From: an uncultured Coriobacteriaceae bacterium
GTDB taxonomy: Bacteria; Actinomycetota; Coriobacteriia; Coriobacteriales; UMGS124
Direction: 5' to 3'
Assembly: GCA_900555105.1 (NCBI GenBank)
Contig: USJP01000016.1
Location: 1-11,977, forward strand
Length of the DNA: 11,977 bases
Under the pieces are notes generated by a model. The model ran no database searches. It saw only the letters and a list, made by a program, of their open reading frames with translations, and had not been told where the DNA came from. The position numbers and the translations under genes were made by a program. Shown here piece after piece: positions 1 through 6,867 of the stretch (positions are counted from its first letter, which is position 1; the number at the start of each line of letters is the position of its first letter).

Positions 1-1232
1 AGGAGCAGCGCTTTGGTGTGCAGCACAAGGAGCAGCTCAAGAACCTGCGCGAGCAGGTTGACGTGCTGACCCTTTCGGCAACGCCCATCCCCCGCACGAT
101 GCAGATGGCCATGAGCGGCGTGCGCGACATGTCGCTCATCAAGACGGCGCCTGCCGGGCGTATCCCCGTGAAGGTACATGTGGGCGAGTGGGACGAGGAT
201 GTCGTGAGTTCGGCCGTGCGCTTGGAACTTGCTCGTGGCGGGCAGGTCTACTACGTGTCGAACCGCGTGAAAACCATCGACGAGGCCGTGCAGCGCGTGC
301 TGAGCGTGGCGCCCGAGGCTCGCGTGGGTGTGGCGCATGGCAAGATGACCCCCAACGAGGTCGAAAACGTCATGCAGAAGTTCGTGACCGGCGAGGTTGA
401 CGTGCTCGTGGCCACGACCATCATCGAGAGCGGCATTGACAACCCCCATACCAACACACTCATCATCGAGGACTCCCAGCGCCTGGGCCTGGCGCAGCTC
501 TATCAGCTCAAGGGTCGTGTGGGACGTGGTAGGCAGCAGGCCTACGCCTACTTCATGTTCCCGCCCGATGTCCCGCTGACCCCCGAGGCCACCGACAGGC
601 TTCTGGCAATCGGGGAGTTCACCGACCTGGGAAGCGGCATGCGCATCGCCATGCGCGACCTGGAGATTCGCGGTGCCGGCTCGCTCATGGGTGCCGAACA
701 GCACGGCAACCTGTCGAGCGTGGGCTTCGACCTGTACACGCAGATGCTCGGCGAGGCTGTAGCGCAGGCGCGTGGCGAGGAGCCTGCCGACGAGGCGGCC
801 ACGAGCGTGACTATCAACCTGCCGGTGGATTACTACTTCAGCGAGGAGTACCTGCCCGAGGTGGACAAGCGCGTCCTCATGTATCGCAAGCTTGCTGCCC
901 TCACCGACCTGGAGGGGGTGGACGCGCTGGAAAAGCAGTGCGTGGAGAGCCATGGCGAGCTTCCCGAGGCGGCTCGAAACTTGTTCACGCGCGCTCGCAT
1001 CAGGATTCGTGCCGACAGGCTCGGCATCACGTCGGTGGGCACTGCGGTCGGCAAGCTCACGTTGGCCGGTGCCGAGGTGCCCAAACCGGTTTTCGACGCG
1101 TGGCGCAAGAAGGGCGCGCAGGTCTTTGCCAAGACCGGCAAGGTCAACTATCCCCTGCGCAAGGACGAGTCTGTGCTTGAGTGCGCGCTGAGCTTGCTTG
1201 AGGAGCTTGGCGGCGCCGACGACGAGGAGTGA
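1..1232 (+). CDS. mfd: Transcription-repair coupling factor Mfd, C-terminal part (5' end outside window)
   Basis: Mfd is the ATP-dependent DNA translocase that removes stalled RNA polymerase and recruits UvrA for transcription-coupled repair. The reading frame is open from base 3 and begins inside helicase motif II (EQRFG, the end of a DEEQRFG box). Motif III (SATPIPRT) is encoded at 75-98. Motif V (ATTIIESGID) lies near 411-440 and the motif VI region (QLKGRVGRG) at 504-530. The TRG translocation motif, with the sequence EIRGAGSLMGAEQHG, follows at about 660-710. The last 140 or so codons match the C-terminal D7 domain (LPVDYYFSEEYLPEVDKR). About 409 residues are visible, against roughly 1,150 for a full Mfd, so the UvrB-like and RNAP-binding domains and motif I lie upstream. 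The ending at TGA 1230-1232 looks natural. RecG shares the helicase motifs but lacks this C-terminal domain. Confidence 0.96.
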   Translation, partial: EQRFGVQHKEQLKNLREQVDVLTLSATPIPRTMQMAMSGVRDMSLIKTAPAGRIPVKVHVGEWDEDVVSSAVRLELARGGQVYYVSNRVKTIDEAVQRVLSVAPEARVGVAHGKMTPNEVENVMQKFVTGEVDVLVATTIIESGIDNPHTNTLIIEDSQRLGLAQLYQLKGRVGRGRQQAYAYFMFPPDVPLTPEATDRLLAIGEFTDLGSGMRIAMRDLEIRGAGSLMGAEQHGNLSSVGFDLYTQMLGEAVAQARGEEPADEAATSVTINLPVDYYFSEEYLPEVDKRVLMYRKLAALTDLEGVDALEKQCVESHGELPEAARNLFTRARIRIRADRLGITSVGTAVGKLTLAGAEVPKPVFDAWRKKGAQVFAKTGKVNYPLRKDESVLECALSLLEELGGADDEE

Positions 1233-1240
1233 CATTGAGT

Positions 1241-1267
1241 GGGCGCGTTGGTTTTGCCGGCGCGCCC
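1241..1267 (+). terminator. Hairpin after mfd, probable terminator
   Basis: GGGCGCG (1241-1247) pairs with CGCGCCC (1261-1267). The stem continues inward through two G-U pairs and two G-C pairs, giving 11 bp around a 5-base loop (1252-1256). It starts 8 bases after the mfd stop codon, where a terminator is expected. The tail (GCTGTTTGT) is only weakly T-rich, so this is not a textbook intrinsic terminator, and read-through into dnaE is possible. Confidence 0.45.
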
Positions 1268-1297
1268 GCTGTTTGTAAGGGTTCTTGCCTGGGTGCT

Positions 1298-1326
1298 TTC
1301 TAACTGTCCGCACTTGCCTTTATCAT
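1298..1326 (+). promoter_or_regulatory. Candidate sigma-70-type promoter of dnaE
   Basis: TATCAT at 1321-1326 matches the -10 consensus at five of six positions. At a 17-base spacing, TTCTAA (1298-1303) is a poor -35 (three of six). Transcription would start near 1333, leaving a leader of about 20 bases that contains the dnaE ribosome binding site AGGAG (1341-1345). The call rests mainly on the -10 and its position between the mfd hairpin and dnaE. I see nothing else in 1268-1352. Confidence 0.3.
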
Positions 1327-1352
1327 CGCCATAGTCGATAAGGAGCAAGCAC

Positions 1353-4300
1353 ATGGCTTTCGTACACCTGCACTGTCATACCGAGTACTCACTGCTCGAC
1401 GGAATCACGCGTCTCAAGGACATGGCCAAGCGCGCATGGGAGCTTGGCATGCCGGCGTGTGCCATCACCGACCATGGTTATATGTATGGTTGCGCACAGT
1501 ATTACCTTGATGCCCAGGTTGCCGGCAGTCCCGACGGACGCAAGGGCGCCGAATACGGCATAAAGCCCATCTTGGGCTGCGAGGTCTACTTCACGCCGGA
1601 CTCCACACTTTCGCGCGACCGCAAACCCGAGCTGTACCACATGATTCTGCTCGCCAAGAACAACGCGGGCTACGTCAACCTCATGAACGTGGTGTCTCAG
1701 GCGGCCACGCGCGGCTTTTATTACAAGCCCCGCGTGACGCTCGACATGCTGCGCAACAATGCCGACGGTCTCATCGCCACCTCGGCATGTATCGCCGGTA
1801 TCATCCCGCAGTGCATCGACAGAGGCGACGACCGTCAGGCAGTGGAGTGGGCCAAGACGTTCGGTTCGATCTTTGCGCCCGGCGATTTCTACATCGAGCT
1901 GCAAAATCAAGGCGTGCGCACCGACACCGGCATGACGCAAGACGAGCTCAACGGGCACCTTGACAAGCTTGCCCGCGAGCTCGGTATCAAGACGGTCGCC
2001 ACGAACGACTTCCATTACCTGCTGCGCGAGGATGCCGTCACGCAGGACGCCATGATGTGCATCGGCATGGGCAAGAAACTCGACGACCCCGATCGCATGC
2101 GCTTCAAGAACGACCAGTTTTATATGAAGACCGAGGAAGAGATGCGTGCGGCTCTGGGCCCCCTGTACCAGGAGGCCTGTGATAACACGATTGAGATCGC
2201 TGAGAAGTGCGGCGCCAAGCCCGGTGAGGTTCTTGACGAAAAATCGGGCGTCTACCTGGACTTCGACCAGATCATTCTTCCTCGCTACCCCGGTCTTGAC
2301 GAGGGGCAGACCCACGAAAGCCAGTTCCGCCGCGACTGCGAGGCGGGCTTGTCGCGCCACTACGGAGCCGATTGGAAGACCGCGCGTCCCGATGTTGTGG
2401 AGCGCTTCGAGTACGAATACAAGGTCATCTGCGACAAGGGTTTTGCCGCCTACTTCCTTATCGTCGCCGACTACGTGAAGTGGGCCAAGGCAAACGGCAT
2501 CGGCGTGGGTCCGGGCCGTGGTTCTGCCGCAGGCGCCATCGTTGCGTACGCCATGGACATCACGGGCTTCGACCCGCTTGAGAACGGCCTGATGTTCGAG
2601 CGATTCCTGTCGCCCGAGCGTACTGAGATGCCCGATATCGATATGGACTTCGACGATGAGCGGCGCCTGGAGGTGGTGGACTATGTCCGCCGCCGCTACG
2701 GCGCCGACCACGTCACGCACGTCATCACGTACTCGGTCCTCAAGGCCAAGCAGGCCGTCAACGACGCGGCGCGCGTGCTGGGCTTCCCGGTGAGCTTCTC
2801 CCAGAAGCTCTCCAAGATGATTTCCAACGCCCCCGACACGACGCTTGCCGCGACTATGGGCAAAGACGAGAAGCACAAGGATTATTTCTCGCCCGACTTT
2901 GTGCAGGCCTACAAGGAAGACCCCGACGCAAAGCAGGTCATCGACACGGCGCTGGCTATTGAGGGCCTCACGCGCGGCGAGGGCGTGCACGCCTGTGCCG
3001 TCCTTATCTGCCGAGACCCGGTCAACGAGCATGTGCCTACGAAGCTCGACACCAAGGGCGGTGTGGAGATCACCCAGTACGAAGGCCACATGGTCGCCGA
3101 CATGGGCCTGCTCAAGATGGACTTCCTGGGCCTGCGTACGCTCACCGTTATCTCCAAGGCCAAGAAGAACATTAAGGCTACCTGCGGCATCGACATCAAC
3201 GAGGCTGAGATTCCTTTCGACGACCCCAAGATCTTCGAGCTCATGGGTTCGGGCCACACGGCCGGCGTCTTCCAGGTCGAGTCGGGCGGCATGACGGCCA
3301 CCATCAAGAACATGAAGCCGCGTGAGTACAAGCACGTCGTCGCTCTTATCGCCTTGTATCGCCCCGGACCTCTGGGCGCAGGCATGGTGGACTCCTACAT
3401 CAACCGTATGAACGGCAAGGAGGAGGCCGTCTCGTACGACCCGCGCCTTGACGATATCCTTGGCGAGACCTATGGCACCATGGTCTACCAGGAACAGGTT
3501 ATGCAGATCTCGATGAAGATGAGCGGTTTCTCGGCCGGCGAATCGGACTCGCGTATCCGTAAGCCCGTGGCAAAGAAGAAGATCAAGCTTCTGACCTCCA
3601 CGGTGTTCAACTGGTCTGACGGCAAGGAAGAGACCACGTACGACCACTGGATGAACGGCGCGGTGGCCAACGGCTACAAGAAGGAGATCGCCCAGAAGAT
3701 TTGGGACGACGTTCTTGAGTTCGCCTCCTACGCTTTCAACAAGTCGCACTCTGCGGGATACGCCATTCTTGTTATGCAGACGGCCTGGCTCAAGGCCCAT
3801 TATCCCCGCGAGTACATGGCCGCCGTACTTACCTCCTACACGGGTAAGACCGAGAAAATCGTTCACTACATCGCGGCATGCCGTTTCGACGACATCGACG
3901 TGTTGCCGCCAGATATCAACTCCTCGGGTAACGAGTTCACGCCGGTGCCTGAGGGCATTCGCTTCGGTCTTGCCGGCATCCGCGGCGTGGGCGAGGGCGT
4001 GAGCGACCTCATTGTGGCTGAGCGCGAGGCAAATGGCCCCTACCAGGACATCTTCGACTTCCTTGATCGCGTGGATTCGAGCAAGGCGAACCGCCGCGTC
4101 ATCGAGTCCCTCATCAAGGCAGGTGCCTTTGACGACACGGGCTATACGCGCAAGCAACTCTGCTGGCTTGTGAGCAAGGACAACCCCGAGAACATCATCG
4201 ACGCGGTGACAAAGCGTCAGAAGAACGAAGCAGCCGGCCAGCTCTCCATGTTCGACCTGTTCGAGGAAGACGACGACGCGGGAAGCTTCAACGCACGCGT

Positions 4301-5027
4301 TGAGCCGGACGGTGTTGAGTGGGATGACCGCACCAAGCTCACCCTTGAAAAGGAAGTGCTCGGCATCTACGTATCCGACCACCCCCTGCGCCCCTTCGAG
4401 TATGCTCTGTCCCAGGCACGCGACTTCAGTATCGGCCAGATTGAGGAGGAGGCGGGCGAAGGCGATTCCGGCCAGTACAAGGTGCCCGAGAAGAAGATTT
4501 TCAGCTGGGCAGGTATGGTTGACGGCCTTCAGAAGAAGGTCACGAAGTCGGGCGACCAGATGGCTGTCTTCAACCTGGCCGACATGGAGGCCGACGTCAC
4601 CTGCGTGTGCTTCCCCAAGGTCTTTGCGAAGAAGGGACACATCCTCCAGGGCGAGGTCGACCCCATGACCGGGGAGCGTGTGGGCGACGTCTTCGTCAAG
4701 GTGCGCGCCAACCTTGACCGCTCCGACCGCGGAAACCAGCTCATGGTGGTCGACATCGAGCCGCTTGTGCTCGACCAGGCGTCGAACCGCCCCAAGACGC
4801 TGGAGATTCGCGTGACGAGTGCGCTTCTCAACCAGAACCTTATCACGCAGCTGTCGCGCGTCTTCTCGCGCTATGCCGGTTCCGACAACGTCGAGCTGCT
4901 TGTTGAGGAAGCCTCGGGCCACACCATGCGTGCTGAGATCCCCATGCATGTGAACACGAAGAACATGTCGCTTGCCGTTGAGGTCGACGACATCCTGCGT
5001 GGTCAGGGCACGGTGGCCATCGTGTAA
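1353..5027 (+). CDS. dnaE: DNA polymerase III subunit alpha (DnaE1 type)
   Basis: This is the catalytic subunit of the replicative polymerase. At 1,224 residues it is slightly longer than E. coli DnaE (1,160). The ATG is preceded by AGGAG with a 7-base spacer. The N-terminal PHP domain (about 1-280) opens with HLHCHTEYS and carries a full apparent ligand set: H7, H9, D16, H41, E77, H96, C146, D219 and H221. The palm contains GVGPGRGS (384-391) and the catalytic pair in PDIDMDF (D428, D430). The third catalytic aspartate is probably D590 in KMDFLGL. FNKSHSAGYA begins near 795. A helix-hairpin-helix region (from about 911), a beta-clamp-binding motif QLSMF (963-967) and an OB fold (from about 1050) complete the order. 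It is not PolC, because the 3'-5' exonuclease domain is absent. A lineage-type insertion lies at about 744-766. The gene stands alone between mfd and the his operon and probably has its own promoter. Confidence 0.98.
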   Translation: MAFVHLHCHTEYSLLDGITRLKDMAKRAWELGMPACAITDHGYMYGCAQYYLDAQVAGSPDGRKGAEYGIKPILGCEVYFTPDSTLSRDRKPELYHMILLAKNNAGYVNLMNVVSQAATRGFYYKPRVTLDMLRNNADGLIATSACIAGIIPQCIDRGDDRQAVEWAKTFGSIFAPGDFYIELQNQGVRTDTGMTQDELNGHLDKLARELGIKTVATNDFHYLLREDAVTQDAMMCIGMGKKLDDPDRMRFKNDQFYMKTEEEMRAALGPLYQEACDNTIEIAEKCGAKPGEVLDEKSGVYLDFDQIILPRYPGLDEGQTHESQFRRDCEAGLSRHYGADWKTARPDVVERFEYEYKVICDKGFAAYFLIVADYVKWAKANGIGVGPGRGSAAGAIVAYAMDITGFDPLENGLMFERFLSPERTEMPDIDMDFDDERRLEVVDYVRRRYGADHVTHVITYSVLKAKQAVNDAARVLGFPVSFSQKLSKMISNAPDTTLAATMGKDEKHKDYFSPDFVQAYKEDPDAKQVIDTALAIEGLTRGEGVHACAVLICRDPVNEHVPTKLDTKGGVEITQYEGHMVADMGLLKMDFLGLRTLTVISKAKKNIKATCGIDINEAEIPFDDPKIFELMGSGHTAGVFQVESGGMTATIKNMKPREYKHVVALIALYRPGPLGAGMVDSYINRMNGKEEAVSYDPRLDDILGETYGTMVYQEQVMQISMKMSGFSAGESDSRIRKPVAKKKIKLLTSTVFNWSDGKEETTYDHWMNGAVANGYKKEIAQKIWDDVLEFASYAFNKSHSAGYAILVMQTAWLKAHYPREYMAAVLTSYTGKTEKIVHYIAACRFDDIDVLPPDINSSGNEFTPVPEGIRFGLAGIRGVGEGVSDLIVAEREANGPYQDIFDFLDRVDSSKANRRVIESLIKAGAFDDTGYTRKQLCWLVSKDNPENIIDAVTKRQKNEAAGQLSMFDLFEEDDDAGSFNARVEPDGVEWDDRTKLTLEKEVLGIYVSDHPLRPFEYALSQARDFSIGQIEEEAGEGDSGQYKVPEKKIFSWAGMVDGLQKKVTKSGDQMAVFNLADMEADVTCVCFPKVFAKKGHILQGEVDPMTGERVGDVFVKVRANLDRSDRGNQLMVVDIEPLVLDQASNRPKTLEIRVTSALLNQNLITQLSRVFSRYAGSDNVELLVEEASGHTMRAEIPMHVNTKNMSLAVEVDDILRGQGTVAIV

Positions 5028-5087
5028 AAGGCCTGGGGCGTCTGATGCGTGGATGAGACGTGCGCCTACGTTACAAGCGAGTTAATG

Positions 5088-5125
5088 TGAGGCACTTTAG
5101 CACTCTACCGTGCTAAAGTGCCTCA
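5088..5125 (+). terminator. Perfect 16-bp inverted repeat between dnaE and the his operon (terminator or operator)
   Basis: TGAGGCACTTTAGCAC (5088-5103) is followed by a 6-base loop TCTACC and its exact reverse complement (5110-5125). It starts 61 bases after the dnaE stop and ends 68 bases before the proposed hisZG start. As RNA it would form a strong hairpin and could end dnaE transcription, but no T-run follows on either strand, so it would be an atypical terminator. The two-fold symmetry equally suits a repressor operator for the his operon. The inverted repeat is seen directly. Its function is inferred. Confidence 0.5.
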
Positions 5126-5139
5126 ATCATATTAGGCTA

Positions 5140-5169
5140 TTGGAAACAGTTCGCGATTACAGTTGTAAC
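5140..5169 (+). promoter_or_regulatory. Weak candidate promoter of the his operon
   Basis: TTGGAA (5140-5145) and TGTAAC (5164-5169) each match the sigma-70 consensus at four of six positions, with an 18-base spacer. The stretch 5126-5193 is clearly poorer in G+C than the flanking genes, as expected of a leader. Transcription would start around 5176, leaving a very short leader to the GTG at 5194. No histidine-rich leader peptide or T-box-like element is apparent, so attenuation is not supported. Confidence 0.22.
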
Positions 5170-5193
5170 AAAGGCTTCTTGAAAACGAAAGCG

Positions 5194-6840
5194 GTGAGTT
5201 CCACGACTACCACATCCACCCCGCGCGGATTCAGAGACGTGCTTCCCGAAGAGGCACTTTGGCGCGAACAGATAAGCTCCGCGGTGGGCGCATGCTTTGC
5301 CCAGGCTGGGTATCTCCCTGTTGAGACGCCCCTGCTTGAAATGAGCGACCTGCTCCAGGACACCGATGCCGCAAGCGACGTGGCGTTTCGCCTCTTCGAT
5401 TCCGATGGTGGGCTGCTCATGCTGCGCCCCGACGTGACGCTGCCTGTCGCTCGCATGGTTGCCACGCGCCTGCGCGGCCGGCAGGGCCCCTTGCGCCTGC
5501 GGTACAACGCACCCGTCATGCGCGAGTGCGACGCGCTTACCGGTCAGCCCCGCCAACTCACCCAGCTTGGCGTGGAGCTCATCGGCGTCGACGGTCTTGA
5601 GGCCGACGCCGAGACGTTGCTGCTTATGGCGCGCGCTCTTGAGGCTGCCGGCTTGGAGGGCTACGTCATCGCCATGGGAAGTGCCAGGCCGCTCGACGTG
5701 CTGCTTGCATGTTCGGGAATGCCCGACGAGTGGTGCCAGCGGGCACGCGGGCTTTGCCAGCGCTGCGATCTCATCGGTCTGGCCAAGCTCGTGGATGAGG
5801 CGTCCGAGGGACTTGCCTCTGCAATTGCTGACGCGCTGTTGGGTCTGCCGCGCATCCGCGGTGGCGCAGAGGCCGTCGAGGCGGCCCGCGCCCTTGTCGA
5901 GCCGTGCGGATGTGCGCAGGAATGTCGTCTTGATGAGGTGGCCGAGCTTCTTGCCTGCGCGCAGGCCGCCGGCCTCAAGGGGGAGGTCACCGTCGACTTC
6001 TCCGTCATGGGGTCGTTCGGCTACTACACAGGCACGGTGCTTGAGGCGTATCTACCCAGGTTGGGTGCTCAATTGGGTACCGGCGGTCGCTACGACAAGA
6101 TGTTCGAACGTTATGGTGAGCCCAAGTGCGCTGCCGGCTTCTCGCTTTCGCTCGACTGCATCCAGACGGCCCTCGAGCGCAGCGCAGATGCGCCTCGGCC
6201 TCTGCGTGTTGCCGTGTCGAAGGGCTCGCTTTTCCCAGGGGCGGTCAAGCTGTTCGAAGCCGCTGGGCTCGATGTGGCCAACCTTGCAGATCCTGGCCGC
6301 CAGCTCATCATCCGCGGCAAGGACGTCGAGTACATCATCGTGAGGCCCACTGACGCCCCGGCATTCGTGGCCTTCGGTGGTGCGGACTGCGGCATCTGTG
6401 GGCGCGATTCGCTCATCGAGGCAGATATGGACGTTCTCGAGCTGTCTGACCTGCGCTTTGGTGCCTGCCACTTTGTGGTTGCCGAGCCTGCGGGTGCCCA
6501 CGAGCGGGTTCAGGAGAACTATCGCCGGCTGGGTTCGGTGCGCGTTGCCACGAAGTATCCCCGTATTACTCGCCAGCATTTCGCGCGTATCGGCATGGAG
6601 GCCGACGTGCTCAAGTTCCACGGCAACATCGAGCTCGCCCCCCTCGTGGGCATGGCTGACTGCATCGTTGACATTACGGCGACGGGCACGACGCTGCGTG
6701 AGAACAACCTTGTCGTTGTCGACGATGTGCTCGATTGCACTGCCCGCTTCTTCGCCAACCCCGCCTCGGCGCGCACGGATCCTCGCGTGTTCGAGCTTGC
6801 CGCCCGCCTCGAGGCTGCAGCGGCTGCAACCCAGGAATAA
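5194..6840 (+). CDS. hisZG: HisZ-HisG fusion: ATP phosphoribosyltransferase regulatory and catalytic subunits in one chain
   Basis: The product catalyses the first step of histidine synthesis, ATP + PRPP to phosphoribosyl-ATP. Residues 1 to about 333 are a HisZ, a paralogue of histidyl-tRNA synthetase without charging activity. It has TPRGFRDVLPEEA near the N-terminus, TQLGVELIG, FGYYTG (275-280) and GGRYD (297-301). After a linker of only a few residues, a short-form HisG of about 212 residues begins at L337 (LRVAVSKGSLF). It has KYPRITRQHF and the PRPP-binding loop DITATGTTLRE (493-503). The HisG ends without the C-terminal ACT-like regulatory domain, as expected when HisZ is present. One uninterrupted frame covers both halves. 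The GTG at 5194 is preferred because HisZ homology starts soon after it. Earlier in-frame starts are TTG 5179 and GTG 5110, and the latter lies inside the inverted repeat. No start has a good Shine-Dalgarno site. The length is 548 residues from the chosen start. Confidence 0.92.
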   Translation: MSSTTTTSTPRGFRDVLPEEALWREQISSAVGACFAQAGYLPVETPLLEMSDLLQDTDAASDVAFRLFDSDGGLLMLRPDVTLPVARMVATRLRGRQGPLRLRYNAPVMRECDALTGQPRQLTQLGVELIGVDGLEADAETLLLMARALEAAGLEGYVIAMGSARPLDVLLACSGMPDEWCQRARGLCQRCDLIGLAKLVDEASEGLASAIADALLGLPRIRGGAEAVEAARALVEPCGCAQECRLDEVAELLACAQAAGLKGEVTVDFSVMGSFGYYTGTVLEAYLPRLGAQLGTGGRYDKMFERYGEPKCAAGFSLSLDCIQTALERSADAPRPLRVAVSKGSLFPGAVKLFEAAGLDVANLADPGRQLIIRGKDVEYIIVRPTDAPAFVAFGGADCGICGRDSLIEADMDVLELSDLRFGACHFVVAEPAGAHERVQENYRRLGSVRVATKYPRITRQHFARIGMEADVLKFHGNIELAPLVGMADCIVDITATGTTLRENNLVVVDDVLDCTARFFANPASARTDPRVFELAARLEAAAAATQE

Positions 6841-6843
6841 AAC

Positions 6844-6857
6844 CCTTTTGAGAAAGG
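6844..6857 (+). promoter_or_regulatory. Small hairpin covering the hisD ribosome binding site
   Basis: CCTTT (6844-6848), loop TGAG and AAAGG (6853-6857) form a perfect 5-bp stem in the 27-base gap between hisZG and hisD. The right arm is the core of the hisD Shine-Dalgarno sequence AGAAAGG (6851-6857), which sits 10 bases before the ATG. Such a stem could lower hisD translation, but it is short and may be chance. Confidence 0.2.
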
Positions 6858-6867
6858 TCGTATTGTC

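Noticed and set aside
1284..1319. Direct repeat CTTGCCT at 1284-1290 and 1313-1319
   Set aside because: Only seven bases in two copies. It is within chance expectation, with no symmetry or further copies.
1389..4949. A 1,186-codon open frame on the minus strand across dnaE
   Set aside because: It mirrors dnaE exactly. The sense gene rarely uses the codons that would read as stops in this antisense frame, a common effect of GC-rich codon bias. The translation shows no recognisable domain and is rich in H, V, L and A, typical of such shadows.
5028..5087. Hairpin directly after the dnaE stop (CGTCT with AGACG near 5039-5060)
   Set aside because: Only about five pairs form around a 12-base loop and the outer pairing is broken. 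It is much weaker than the inverted repeat at 5088-5125.
5097..5118. CIRCE heat-shock operator (HrcA site)
   Set aside because: TTAGCACTC at 5097-5105 equals the CIRCE left half-site and GTGCTAA follows, but only 6 bases separate TTAGCAC from GTGCTAA, where CIRCE needs 13. The adjoining genes are also not chaperones. The match is a by-product of the longer palindrome.
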